Assembly (NCBI GenBank): GCA_027078365.1
Contig: JALWYQ010000030.1
Span: 1-51,169, forward strand
From: Phycisphaerae bacterium
Lineage (GTDB): Bacteria > Planctomycetota > Phycisphaerae > Sedimentisphaerales > Sedimentisphaeraceae
Length of the DNA: 51,169 nt
Reading direction: 5' to 3'
Part shown: piece after piece, positions 26,295 through 35,051 of the stretch
How the letters are laid out: the number at the start of each line of letters is the position of its first letter
Numbering within the stretch: the stretch's first letter is position 1
The notes under the pieces: model-generated
Databases searched by the model: none
The model's input: only the letters and a program-made list of their open reading frames with translations
What the model was told of the DNA's origin: nothing
Translations under genes and position numbers: made by a program

Positions 26295-28055
26295 ATGCAG
26301 AATGAGATGGTCAATGTTACGATTGATGGAGAAAAACTCCGCGTAGAGGCTGGAACAAGAATTATAGATGCTGCCGAGCAGGTTGGCGTAAAAATTCCTA
26401 GACTCTGCTACCACCCAAAACTTAGCCTACTCGGCGCATGTAGAGTTTGCATTGTTGAAGTTGCAGGAAGAGACACCTATGTTGCCGCATGTGCAAATGA
26501 TTGCTTAGAGGGCATGGAAATAAGAACCAACAGCCCAGAAATAAGGCAAGCAAGACGAGATATTATAGAACTGCTTCTCGATAATCACCCCAAAGAGTGC
26601 CAAACTTGCGAAAGAGACGGCAACTGCGAACTGCAAAACTTGGCATACTCCCATGGCGTCCGTGAGAGACTCTTCGAAGGAGAAAGAGCTCCTCACGAAA
26701 TAGATAATCAAAGCAAGAGTGTCATTAGAAATCAGAATAAGTGCATAAAATGCGGCAGATGCATCAGAGTTTGCCACGAGATACAAAACATAACCAACCT
26801 AACCGCGGTCGGTAGAGGTTTTGATATCCACGTCTCACCAGCGTACCAAGGGGCGATGGATGAATCTGTGTGTATCCAATGTGGTCAATGCATAAACGTA
26901 TGCCCTACCGCTGCATTCCTTGAGCAGAATCACACAGAACGGGTATGGGAGGCCATTGCAGACCCAGACACCATTGTTATCGCCCAAGTTGCCCCTTCAA
27001 TCAGAGCTGCTATTGGCGAAGCCTTTGATATGGCTCCTGGCTATCCTGCAACTGGAGAAACAGTTACTGCTTTGCGCAAGCTAGGGTTTGATTTAGTATT
27101 TGACACTGATTTTAGCGCAGACTTAACAATAATGGAAGAGGCCAATGAGTTTATCGAAAGATTAAACGGCAAGGGCAAATTACCAATGCTAACAAGCTGC
27201 TCACCAGGCTGGGTTAATTTTCTGGAGAAATTCTATCCTGAGATGATTCCTAACGCATCTTCTTGCAAATCTCCTATGAGCATGCTTAGCACTCTAGCCA
27301 AAACGTACTTCGCAGAGAAAGAAAACATAGACCCTAAAAAGATATACATGGTTGGAATAATGCCTTGCGTTGCCAAAAAGTATGAAATGGCAAGAAAAGA
27401 ACACTACCTAGATGAAAACACTCCATATACAGATGCTGTTCTTACAACTAGAGAGCTCGCTTGGATGATTAAATGTTATGGAATTGACTTTACCAAGCTA
27501 GAAAAGGGAGAGTTTGACGCTCCAATGGGTCTGGCATCTGGAGCTGGCGACATCTTCGGCACCACTGGCGGTGTTATGGAAGCTGCGCTTCGGACGGCAA
27601 TAGAAAAGATTACGGGCGAGCCCGCTGATAGAATAGACTACACGGAAGTTCGCGCAGTCGAGGGCTTAAGAGAGGCCACCTTAGACGTGAACGGCAAATA
27701 CATCAACATTGCTGTAGCCAACGGACTCAAAAATGCCAAGAAAATTCTCGATAAGGTTAAAAAAGGAGAAAAAGAATATCATCTTATCGAATTAATGGCC
27801 TGCCCTGGTGGATGTATCGGCGGTGGCGGTCAACCATACCCACCGTATGGGTTTGAAGTCTTAGATCCAAAATTGCTAAAACTTAGAGCCTCGGCGCTTT
27901 ACACCATTGATACCGACAAGAAATTACGCAAATCTCATGAGAATCCTGCCATTATTAAAATTTACGAAGATTTTCTTGAGAAACCAGGCTCTTCCATCGC
28001 ACACAAACTCTTGCATACAAGCTATCAAGAGAAATCACCGAGAGGTATCATATAA
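26295..28055 (+). CDS. hydA: [FeFe] hydrogenase, catalytic subunit
   Basis: Catalyses reversible H2 oxidation/proton reduction. Positions below count from 26289. A [2Fe-2S] ferredoxin domain has C40, C51, C54 and C68. A His-Cys [4Fe-4S] motif has H100, C104, C107 and C113. A 2x[4Fe-4S] domain has CIKCGRCIRVC at 152 and CIQCGQCINVC at 195. The H-cluster ligands are C304 (TSCSPGW), C360 (MPC) and C505/C509 (ACPGGC). A small-subunit-like C-terminus completes it. It is the length of multi-cluster group A enzymes. The residue after C304 is serine, where CpI-type enzymes have a proton-relay cysteine. The ATG at 26295 has GGGAG 7 nt upstream and is preferred. It stands alone between MITE sequences; no NuoE/NuoF-like partner is adjacent. 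Confidence 0.95.
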   Translation: MQNEMVNVTIDGEKLRVEAGTRIIDAAEQVGVKIPRLCYHPKLSLLGACRVCIVEVAGRDTYVAACANDCLEGMEIRTNSPEIRQARRDIIELLLDNHPKECQTCERDGNCELQNLAYSHGVRERLFEGERAPHEIDNQSKSVIRNQNKCIKCGRCIRVCHEIQNITNLTAVGRGFDIHVSPAYQGAMDESVCIQCGQCINVCPTAAFLEQNHTERVWEAIADPDTIVIAQVAPSIRAAIGEAFDMAPGYPATGETVTALRKLGFDLVFDTDFSADLTIMEEANEFIERLNGKGKLPMLTSCSPGWVNFLEKFYPEMIPNASSCKSPMSMLSTLAKTYFAEKENIDPKKIYMVGIMPCVAKKYEMARKEHYLDENTPYTDAVLTTRELAWMIKCYGIDFTKLEKGEFDAPMGLASGAGDIFGTTGGVMEAALRTAIEKITGEPADRIDYTEVRAVEGLREATLDVNGKYINIAVANGLKNAKKILDKVKKGEKEYHLIELMACPGGCIGGGGQPYPPYGFEVLDPKLLKLRASALYTIDTDKKLRKSHENPAIIKIYEDFLEKPGSSIAHKLLHTSYQEKSPRGII

Positions 28056-28110
28056 GGAAAAGCCTCTTACAATTCATTTGGTACTCAAAAGCAATTATTA
28101 GAGCTACCTA
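28053..28110 (-). repeat. Internally deleted MITE, terminal repeats only
   Basis: About 58 bp in which both ends of the 166-bp MITE (CCTCTTACAATTCATTTGG and CAAAAGCAATTATTAGAGC) are joined with almost no interior. It has the same orientation as copy 2. TA is present at both edges, the first inside the TAA stop codon of hydA. Confidence 0.7.
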
Positions 28111-28124
28111 CAATAATCAAAAAA

Positions 28125-28153
28125 GGTCAGGCAAATCGCCTGACCTTTTTTTT
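28125..28153 (+). terminator. Intrinsic terminator after hydA
   Basis: Stem GGTCAGGC/GCCTGACC with a 5-nt loop, followed by a run of eight T. Confidence 0.93.
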
Positions 28154-28220
28154 CTCCCTTATGGATAGCTCTATCCCTATCCAAAACCCCTCATATATGC
28201 AAAATCATATAAAAAATTTT

Positions 28221-28667
28221 CTATTCAAGCTTAGGAACCTTCACACTATTTAGAGATAGAAAAGAACCTAACTGCTCAACCGATTGCATGAAGTCGTTAT
28301 AATTGGCGGGCTTAACCATATAAAAACTACAACCAGCTGCATAACATCTTTCTACCTCTTCGTCGTTGTCAGTTGTAGTCAACATAACAACAGGCATTCT
28401 TTTTAATGTTTCATCGGCTTTGATCTGCGCAAGCACTTCGATACCATCAACCTTTGGAAGGCGGATATCTAAAAGCAAAAGATACGCGCATCCTGGAACT
28501 CTGTTAGGGCCGTCTTCATTTTTCATAAACAAAAAATCGAGAACTTCCTGACCATCTCTAAAATGGAGGATGTCGTTGTGAACGCAAGATCGCCAAAGAT
28601 TTTTCTTAACTAACGCAAAATGCCCCGAATCATCTTCAGTTATTATTATTACCGCATCTTGATTCAT
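28221..28667 (-). CDS. Stand-alone response regulator (CheY/Rcp1-like)
   Basis: A receiver domain only, about 148 aa. It has acidic residues TEDDSG near the start, phospho-acceptor aspartate in LLLLDIRLPKVDG, the conserved TTTD segment, and lysine in YMVKPANYNDF. The spacing and the 'DGQEVLDFLF' segment are typical of Rcp1-type regulators that partner with phytochrome-like or hybrid kinases. An open frame starts at a GTG (28679), but the ATG at 28667 has GAGG upstream and is preferred. No kinase lies next to it, so the partner is elsewhere. Confidence 0.88.
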   Translation of the reverse strand: MNQDAVIIITEDDSGHFALVKKNLWRSCVHNDILHFRDGQEVLDFLFMKNEDGPNRVPGCAYLLLLDIRLPKVDGIEVLAQIKADETLKRMPVVMLTTTDNDEEVERCYAAGCSFYMVKPANYNDFMQSVEQLGSFLSLNSVKVPKLE

Positions 28668-28921
28668 TCTAGACCTCACCTTCTAAAAGTAACATTCTAA
28701 GTTGAAAAAGCAACGAACTACTAGAACTATCGTACCAAATAACATATACAATTACATTTTGTCAAGCAATATCACCAGTATAGGTATTAACCACTACAGA
28801 ATACACTTTAGTTGCATATTTAAAACCTACCAGAACAATCTATCTCAATAGTCTGAGACTATACGAAGAAATTAGCAAGCAGTTCCTTTTTACTTTTTTT
28901 ATTAAATTTACTAAAAATACC

Positions 28922-28949
28922 TTGAAAGAAGGACTAAGAGATATATAAT
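28922..28949 (+). promoter_or_regulatory. Promoter of tRNA-Gly
   Basis: TTGAAA (28922-28927) and TATAAT (28944-28949) are separated by 16 bp, 28 bp before the tRNA. No gene lies between 28680 and 28921. Confidence 0.75.
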
Positions 28950-28977
28950 ACGCATCTCTTTTGGAAACAAAGGTTTT

Positions 28978-29049
28978 GCGGGTGTAGCTCAGCGGTAGAG
29001 CGTCACGTTGCCAACGTGAATGTCGTGGGTTCGAATCTCATCACCCGCT
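28978..29049 (+). tRNA. tRNA-Gly (anticodon GCC)
   Basis: A complete cloverleaf. The acceptor stem is GCGGGTG/CACCCGC. The D arm is GCTCAGCGGTAGAGC. The anticodon stem is TCACG/CGTGA with loop TTGCCAA (anticodon GCC). The T arm contains GGTTCGAAT. The 3' CCA is not encoded. A T-run directly downstream (29051-29059) may terminate the transcript. Confidence 0.95.
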
Positions 29050-29158
29050 CTTTTTTTTTGATTAAATACATAGTCTCGACGAGATACCGGCTATTTTTAG
29101 TCTGGCGCTGGTCGACGGGATGTTTAAGAGGATTGGCTTATGCCTAATTACAAATAAC

Positions 29159-29193
29159 AAGACTGCGGAGATTAAATCCAGCGGTCTTTTTTT
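29159..29193 (+). terminator. Terminator-like hairpin between tRNA-Gly and tig
   Basis: Stem AAGACTGCGGA / TCCAGCGGTCTT (one wobble, one bulge) followed by TTTTTTT. It lies 50 bp before the tig start, so it could end read-through from the tRNA or attenuate tig. Confidence 0.65.
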
Positions 29194-29242
29194 GTACGTA
29201 GAAAAAATAATCAAACATAATCTAAATTTAGGAGCAGCTAAA

Positions 29243-30652
29243 ATGGCTGACGAGAAGAAAGATCAAATCAAGAATATAATCAAGATTGAGGACATTGGTC
29301 CTTGCAAAAAGAAAATCTCTATAGAGATTCCGGAAGAAAAAATCAAAGAAGTTCTAGCATCTCAATACTCAGACTTGCGCAAAGATGCAGTTCTTCCTGG
29401 TTTTAGGAAAGGCAAAGCTCCAATGCGTCTTATAGAAAAACGTTTTGGAAGCAACATAGAAGAGCAAGCAAAACTTAAACTACTTGCTGATGCAACAGAA
29501 GAAGCGATGAGCGATAACGACCTAAAAACTATCGGCGAGCCAGATATCGATCACGAAGCTATTGAACTGCCAAAATCTGGAGCTATGAAGTTTGATTTCG
29601 AAATTGAAGTAAGACCAGAAATCGACTTACCAGAACTTGAAGGTATTGAGGTCGAAAAGCCTTCTAGCGAAGTTACAGAAGAGCAGATTGACGAAGAAGT
29701 TGCGCAAATGCAAAAGCGTTTAGGTGTCTGGACACCTCGTAGCGAAGATAGTGGCGTCGAGATGGACGACCAACTCATCGCTGATGTTATCGTAAAAGCA
29801 GAAGACGACGAAGAAACTGAAAAGATAGACAATACTGAAGTTTTCGTTACTGAGAAATCTTTTGTTGGCAAAGTGCCTGTGGAAACCTTCGCAAAAGAAG
29901 TTATCGGTAAGAAGGTAAGCGATAAAATCACAGTTGAAACAGAAGTTCCTACAACTTTCTTCAACGAGAAATATCGTGGTAAGAAGGTAGAAGTTACTGT
30001 TGAAATCAAAGAGATAAAACACCTCAAGCCAGCAGAACTAGACGATGAATTCTTCACAAAGCTAGGATTAGAAGACGAAGCTGAGTTGCGTGAGAAAATC
30101 AAAGAAATGACCCAAATGCGCAATGAGCAAGAAGCAAAGACAGCAATGGCTGACAGCATCTACAAATACTTACTTGACAGCACAAAATTCGACCTTCCAC
30201 AGGATGTTGTTGCAGACCAAGCAACCCAAATCCTACAAAGACAATACACAAGATTGCTCATGCAAGGTGTGGAACCAGAAAAGGTAGAGGCTCAAATGGA
30301 AGAGCTTCGTGCAAGTAGCGAGACTCAAGCCGCTGAGCAACTAAAACTATTCTTCATTATGGATGAAATCGCAGACAAGCTAGATGTCAGCGTTACAGAG
30401 GAAGAAATCAATGGTTACATCGCCCAAGTAGCTATGCAACGTGGTCGCAGACCTGAAAAGATGAGAGAAGAACTTCTCAGAAATGGCTCTCTTGCCGAAT
30501 TTAGCATGCAGGCACGTGAGCAGAAATGTATAGAAAAGTTGCTTGAAAAGGCAAAGATTACAGAAGTAGCACCTAAGAAGACAACAAAGAAAAAAGCGAC
30601 AAAAAAGACAACTAAGAAGAAAACAACAAAGAAAAAAGCAAGCGACGCTTAA
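29243..30652 (+). CDS. tig: Trigger factor with a lysine/threonine-rich C-terminal tail
   Basis: A ribosome-associated chaperone and prolyl isomerase of 469 aa. The N-terminal ribosome-docking domain has the signature GFRKGKAP (53-60). The FKBP-type PPIase domain follows (about 165-255, with KSFVGKVPVETF). The C-terminal chaperone arms begin at about 260 (ELDDEFFTKLGL). The frame is open from 29120, but the ATG at 29243 has AGGAG upstream and gives the usual N-terminus. The last 27 residues are an added tail of KKTTKKK-type repeats, not part of normal trigger factor and similar to the tail of the histone-fold protein in this window. clpP1-clpP2 follow, the usual tig-clpP neighbourhood. Confidence 0.93.
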   Translation: MADEKKDQIKNIIKIEDIGPCKKKISIEIPEEKIKEVLASQYSDLRKDAVLPGFRKGKAPMRLIEKRFGSNIEEQAKLKLLADATEEAMSDNDLKTIGEPDIDHEAIELPKSGAMKFDFEIEVRPEIDLPELEGIEVEKPSSEVTEEQIDEEVAQMQKRLGVWTPRSEDSGVEMDDQLIADVIVKAEDDEETEKIDNTEVFVTEKSFVGKVPVETFAKEVIGKKVSDKITVETEVPTTFFNEKYRGKKVEVTVEIKEIKHLKPAELDDEFFTKLGLEDEAELREKIKEMTQMRNEQEAKTAMADSIYKYLLDSTKFDLPQDVVADQATQILQRQYTRLLMQGVEPEKVEAQMEELRASSETQAAEQLKLFFIMDEIADKLDVSVTEEEINGYIAQVAMQRGRRPEKMREELLRNGSLAEFSMQAREQKCIEKLLEKAKITEVAPKKTTKKKATKKTTKKKTTKKKASDA

Positions 30653-30667
30653 TTTATTCCGATACAG

Positions 30668-30704
30668 TAACGGAGGCGCTTAATTGGGTCTCCGTTATTT
30701 TTTT
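30668..30704 (+). terminator. Intrinsic terminator after tig
   Basis: Stem TAACGGAG/CTCCGTTA followed by TTTTTTT. The clpP pair therefore probably has its own promoter in 30705-30829; a TTGTCA/TAAACT pair near 30703-30730 is a weak candidate. Confidence 0.85.
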
Positions 30705-30829
30705 GTCACTGTTAAATTCTAGTGTAAACTGCGTGAATTGATGATTAAGAGGTCTCGGCATACACTAAGGCTTCAAGGTAAGACAAAAAGAGTATTACAA
30801 AATAAAGTATTCTAAAATAAGGGTAAACA

Positions 30830-31459
30830 ATGTTCGATAGCAAAAGAGCAAATATTATAGCAGGTATGGAGGCAAGATTGCAAAGCCCAGCATACCAGCG
30901 TACTCGCCAGATGACACTTGACGATATGTTGCTAGAAAATAGAATTCTGTTTATGGTTGGCGAGATAAACTACCATATGGCAACAGAAGTCATCATGAAG
31001 CTACTATACCTAGATAACAACAAACCTGGAGCGGAGATAAGCCTATACATAAACTCCCCTGGTGGTAGCGTAGATGACACAATGGCAATATACGACACCA
31101 TCAGATTTATAAGCTCTCCTGTAGCAACCTATTGCATTGGTCGAGCTCAGTCTGGTGGAGCAGTTATTTTGACAGCTGGAACTAAAGGCAAGAGACATGC
31201 TCTAGCCCATGCTAAAGTAATGCTTCATCAGCCTTGGGGTGGTGTCACAGGACAAGCTTCTGATATCGAGATTCAAGCAAAAGAAATCATAAAATCTAAA
31301 CGCCTTATCAATGAGATACTTGCAAAGCATACAGGCCAAAGTATTGAAAAGATTCAAGAAGAAACAGAAAGAGACAATTATATGTCTGCGGATGAAGCAC
31401 TCGCCTATGGACTTATAGACGAAGTTCTTCACGAACCTGAAGAAGAAGATAGTAAATAA
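30830..31459 (+). CDS. clpP: ATP-dependent Clp protease proteolytic subunit, first copy
   Basis: A 209-aa serine peptidase that forms the Clp barrel. The catalytic triad S108, H133 and D182 is intact. The oxyanion strand [10 protein letters not shown] is present at 74-83. The nucleophile sits in AQSGGA, not the usual AASMGA, a variation seen in one of the paralogues of organisms with two ClpPs. It is followed at a short distance by clpP2, so a mixed ClpP1-ClpP2 tetradecamer is possible. No clpX is present in this window. The start at 30830 has AAGGGTAAAC upstream. Confidence 0.93.
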   Translation: MFDSKRANIIAGMEARLQSPAYQRTRQMTLDDMLLENRILFMVGEINYHMATEVIMKLLYLDNNKPGAEISLYINSPGGSVDDTMAIYDTIRFISSPVATYCIGRAQSGGAVILTAGTKGKRHALAHAKVMLHQPWGGVTGQASDIEIQAKEIIKSKRLINEILAKHTGQSIEKIQEETERDNYMSADEALAYGLIDEVLHEPEEEDSK

Positions 31460-31480
31460 TTTATTGATATGGAAGAAAAT

Positions 31481-32092
31481 ATGATATCTAATCAACTTAT
31501 CCCTATTGTCATAGAAAAAGAAGGCCGTGGAGAGAGATCCTACGATATTTATTCTCGCTTGCTCAAAGACCGCATCATATTTCTTGGCGGAGGTGTAGAT
31601 GATGCATCTGCTAATTTGATAATTGCACAATTGCTATTTTTGAGCAATGAAGACTCCAAAAGCGATATACACTTTTACATTAATTCCCCAGGCGGTTCGG
31701 TAACAGCCGGTCTGGCGATATACGATACAATGCAATTCTTGCGTTGCCCTGTTGCAACATACTGCATCGGCCAAGCGGCAAGCATGGGCGCAGTCCTCTT
31801 TGCCGGCGGCGATAAGGGTAAGAGATTTATCTTACCAAGTAGTCGTGTACTGTTGCATCAACCTCTCATCTCAGGAGTTATGCAGGGCCCTGCTAGTGAC
31901 TTAGAGATTGAAGCAAACGAAATCCTGCGTCTTAGAGATCGTCTCTACAAGATATTGTCGAAGCATACCGGCAAAGACGCAGAAACAATCGAGAAAGATT
32001 GTGACAGAAATTACTGGCTAGAGGCCGAGCAAGCTCTAGAGTACGGTATTGCTGATTCAATACTAGAAAAAGCTCCAGAGATAAAAGACTAA
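31481..32092 (+). CDS. clpP: ATP-dependent Clp protease proteolytic subunit, second copy
   Basis: The second ClpP of the tandem pair, with the canonical nucleophile motif GQAASMGA. Counting from the upstream ATG at 31469, the triad is S105, H130 and D179; the glycine-rich strand [11 protein letters not shown] is also present. I prefer the ATG at 31481, since GGAAG lies 5 nt before it and nothing resembles a ribosome binding site before 31469. It is 21 bp from the end of the first clpP and shares its transcript. Two adjacent clpP genes are common in Planctomycetota. Confidence 0.93.
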   Translation: MISNQLIPIVIEKEGRGERSYDIYSRLLKDRIIFLGGGVDDASANLIIAQLLFLSNEDSKSDIHFYINSPGGSVTAGLAIYDTMQFLRCPVATYCIGQAASMGAVLFAGGDKGKRFILPSSRVLLHQPLISGVMQGPASDLEIEANEILRLRDRLYKILSKHTGKDAETIEKDCDRNYWLEAEQALEYGIADSILEKAPEIKD

Positions 32093-32130
32093 TATCAATC
32101 CTAGAATCTAAGGATTGCTTAACACAAACA

Positions 32131-32167
32131 AAAAGGGACGTATGTTTAACCATTCGTCCCTTTTTTT
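32131..32167. terminator. Bidirectional terminator between clpP and ftsY
   Basis: Stem AAAAGGGACG/CGTCCCTTTT, with T-runs for the plus-strand clpP transcript and A-runs (U on the minus strand) for the convergent ftsY transcript. Confidence 0.85.
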
Positions 32168-32185
32168 CTATTTTTATTACAACAG

Positions 32186-33127
32186 CTATTGAGCATCATC
32201 TTGAGTGTTGAAAAGTGCTTCTACAAACTCATCAGGGTCAAATTCGGCAATATCTTCCGGTGTTTCGCCAAGGCCAATAAATTTAACTGGAATATCAAGC
32301 TGATCTTTAATAGCAATAACAATACCACCTCTAGCGGTACCGTCGAGCTTTGCCAAAAAGATTCCTGTAACCTCTATGGCCTCTGTGAAGTTCTTTGCCT
32401 GCACAATTGCATTCTGGCCCGTTGTTCCATCAAGAACAAGTATAACCTCATGAGGAGAACCAGGAATCTGCTTTGACACAACGGACTTGATCTTCTCCAA
32501 TTCCTTCATCAAATGTTTCTGTGTGTGCAGACGACCAGCAGTGTCGATAATTAAAAAGTCTGCCCCTCTAGAGACCGCCGCACTAGCAGCATCATAGGCA
32601 ACTGCAGCTGGATCTGAGCCTTGTTTGTGCTTAACAATCTCAACACCAATTCTGTCAGACCAAATAGTAAGCTGATCTACCGCAGCTGCGCGGAAGGTAT
32701 CACAAGCTGCAACGATTACTTTCTTGTTATCTTTGCTTAACGTGTAAGCAAGCTTGGCAATGCTTGTGGTTTTTCCAGAGCCATTAACTCCAGCGACTAA
32801 AATAACGGTTGGGCCGCTTTGCGCAAAGTGAATATCTCTATCCTGCTTTGGCCAGTAGTTTTTAATTTCATTCTTTAGAAACGGTATTATTTGCTCTGAT
32901 TCAAGAATCTCTTTCTTTTTGTAGGCTTGCCTTAGTGATGAGATTAGCTTGTCTGTAGTCTCAACTCCAATATCATCACCAATGAGAGTTTCTTCAAGTT
33001 CATCTAAAAGCTCATCGTCAATCTTTCTTCCAACCAGTAGAATGGCCGAGAGAGAAGAGCTAATCTTGCTGCGCGTCTTAGAAATCCTATTTTTTATAAA
33101 TCCAACGGTCTTTGAAAAAAGGCCCAT
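32186..33127 (-). CDS. ftsY: Signal recognition particle receptor FtsY
   Basis: The SRP GTPase that docks ribosome-SRP complexes at the membrane. The N domain starts at MGLFSKTVGFIKNRI. The G domain has G1 GVNGSGKTTSIAKLA, the DTFRAAAVDQL insertion-box region, G3 DTAGRLHTQ, G4 TKLDGTARGG and the closing GLGETPEDIAEFDP. At 313 aa it is an NG-only form without the acidic A domain of E. coli FtsY. The frame opens at 33169, but the ATG at 33127 has GGAG about 9 nt upstream and matches FtsY N-termini. Confidence 0.95.
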   Translation of the reverse strand: MGLFSKTVGFIKNRISKTRSKISSSLSAILLVGRKIDDELLDELEETLIGDDIGVETTDKLISSLRQAYKKKEILESEQIIPFLKNEIKNYWPKQDRDIHFAQSGPTVILVAGVNGSGKTTSIAKLAYTLSKDNKKVIVAACDTFRAAAVDQLTIWSDRIGVEIVKHKQGSDPAAVAYDAASAAVSRGADFLIIDTAGRLHTQKHLMKELEKIKSVVSKQIPGSPHEVILVLDGTTGQNAIVQAKNFTEAIEVTGIFLAKLDGTARGGIVIAIKDQLDIPVKFIGLGETPEDIAEFDPDEFVEALFNTQDDAQ

Positions 33128-33295
33128 TATCAAACTCCAATATGATAAATTTTCTAATAAACTACTCAAACTCTAGGAAATCTCTAGAGGTGTAAACGAA
33201 GCAAGAGTTTCTCACAAAATGGCTCTAAAATCAAGAAAAGATAAATCGATATTAGAATCTATTACTTACTCTCACAAGAAAAGACCGCTTTAAGC

Positions 33296-34840
33296 TTACC
33301 ATTGCACATAACCAAACCGCTCTCCATTTCTCCATTTACCCATTCCTGTATGCTTCTTGTACTCGCTATAATCGCAGGTATAAACGAGATCTCCAGTATT
33401 GTTCCAAAACATATCAAAAAGCTTGTTGTACTGCGCGACAATAGCATTGGCGTTTTTGACGTGAATATCTGACTCCATATTTATGTTGTTAATATTCTTA
33501 CCACTCCAATTGGCCGAACCTGTAATTAGCTCACTGCGACTATTAGAACTTATCGTCATTATTTTTGCATGATTTTGCTCGCCATGTGTTTGATACCATC
33601 TAATCTCTAGATTTAAGCCATACTCCTTTTTCTTCTGCATTAGATATGCCCCGACCTGCCTGTTGGGAGTGCCATCTTTTATGCTACCAAACGCATCTTT
33701 ATTGGGGTCGAGAATAATCCGAATCGGTTTGTCTGTTACTTTTGCTGCTTCTACAATAGCATCAACAACCTCTAGCTCTGAAAGATAAAACATCTGGATA
33801 CGAACCTTATCCTCTTTTTTCACAGAAGAGAGGAGAGCCAAGACACGCTTCTTTATCTGCCCTTCAGTAATAATCGAAGCCATCTGCTTGCTGGTGTCTA
33901 AAGGCTTGTTAGACGTATAGACCTCGATAGCACCAAGAGTATCTTTTAAGTAGTTTTTTCGGTGATTTTTATCTTTCGTTGCCCAACGCACATTTCTAAC
34001 CTTAATACTCTGTGCTACATCTGCGCGAATAAGCATATATATGTAATTAGCGATATCGCCGCGCACCCAGACTGCAAAATTCTCCGAAGGGATACTAGCA
34101 CTATGAGGATTTGCAGAGCCAATGAGTGCTTCAAGCTCGTGGGTATTACTATTATCTGTTACTAATAACTTTCTATGATTGGCCTTTAACGCAACAGCAT
34201 TCCATACAGAATTTATTGATATTCCATTCTCATTGAGCTCATTTTTAATTGGAATTTCAATGCTCGTCACCAATGAGAGTGTTTTTATAAGTATCCCACC
34301 GGTCAAATCATCAGCAAACCGCAGAGATCTTCTCGCAATATTACTAATGCCATCGATTGTTGCACTTGGAGTAGAAACTAAATCGCTGTAGAATATATCA
34401 ATCCCCGCATCAAGCAGTCTAGCACTCTCTCGACCAAGATAATCATCATATGCCGCATTAATAGGGTCGAGCATGATGGTTATCTTGATATTAGGATTTG
34501 CTCTTTTTTTCTCAATCAGAGTATCGGTTATTTCCTTAGCAATATCGCGATTATTGTTGTTTGAAGTCATAACATCGAAGAGAAAGGCGCTTGCGACTAT
34601 TGTATCTTTTGAATTTCGAATCATATCAAGAGCGCAATCACCAATCTCAAGGTGCGAGACCCTTTTATTCGTTTTGGGATTGAAGCCGCTATACGAACAG
34701 AGCAACTTTATCTGAGATTTGCTAACATTGACCCATTTACTCTCAGTGCAAAAGCGAGGGACGCTATCTTGAACACTAGAAGCAATCAAGGGATTTAACA
34801 ATATAAAAATTATCAGAAAACAGCCCTTAGTAAATTTCAT
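33296..34840 (-). CDS. Secreted phospholipase D-like protein (two HKD motifs)
   Basis: A protein of about 514 aa with a signal peptide (MKFTKGCFLIIFILLNPLIA). The two half-sites of the PLD fold are present: H222-R-K-x4-D followed by LIGSAN, and H424-A-K-x4-S followed by ITGSANWSG (numbered from 34840; both in full HxK form). The enzyme should hydrolyse or transfer phosphodiester bonds outside the cytoplasm; the substrate (phospholipid, DNA or cardiolipin-type) is not visible. The frame opens at 34888, but the ATG at 34840 begins a proper signal peptide. Downstream of it lies ftsY on the same strand, 168 bp away; no functional link is apparent. Confidence 0.85.
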   Translation of the reverse strand: MKFTKGCFLIIFILLNPLIASSVQDSVPRFCTESKWVNVSKSQIKLLCSYSGFNPKTNKRVSHLEIGDCALDMIRNSKDTIVASAFLFDVMTSNNNNRDIAKEITDTLIEKKRANPNIKITIMLDPINAAYDDYLGRESARLLDAGIDIFYSDLVSTPSATIDGISNIARRSLRFADDLTGGILIKTLSLVTSIEIPIKNELNENGISINSVWNAVALKANHRKLLVTDNSNTHELEALIGSANPHSASIPSENFAVWVRGDIANYIYMLIRADVAQSIKVRNVRWATKDKNHRKNYLKDTLGAIEVYTSNKPLDTSKQMASIITEGQIKKRVLALLSSVKKEDKVRIQMFYLSELEVVDAIVEAAKVTDKPIRIILDPNKDAFGSIKDGTPNRQVGAYLMQKKKEYGLNLEIRWYQTHGEQNHAKIMTISSNSRSELITGSANWSGKNINNINMESDIHVKNANAIVAQYNKLFDMFWNNTGDLVYTCDYSEYKKHTGMGKWRNGERFGYVQW

Positions 34841-34981
34841 GTAGCTCTTGCTCCAACATAAAAAAAGAATGCACCGTAACATACCCACAAAAAATGGCTT
34901 ATATATCTAAGCGGCTAATATCTTATAACGATGTATTATAGCAATAGCAACATTATATAAACGAAACAGTTTGAATTTACT

Positions 34982-35010
34982 TTGACACTACCATAGCTAA
35001 CATATAAAAT
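34982..35010 (+). promoter_or_regulatory. dnaA promoter
   Basis: TTGACA (34982-34987) and TAAAAT (35005-35010) are separated by 17 bp, 41 bp before the dnaA start. No DnaA box of the TTATCCACA type is present nearby. Confidence 0.7.
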
Positions 35011-35051
35011 CTGCGGATATATTTGAGCAACCCAAACCTAAAGGAACTACT

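Noticed and set aside
29551-30159. A 202-aa open frame antisense to tig
   Set aside because: Serine-rich low-quality translation with no ribosome binding site, and tig on the other strand is certain.
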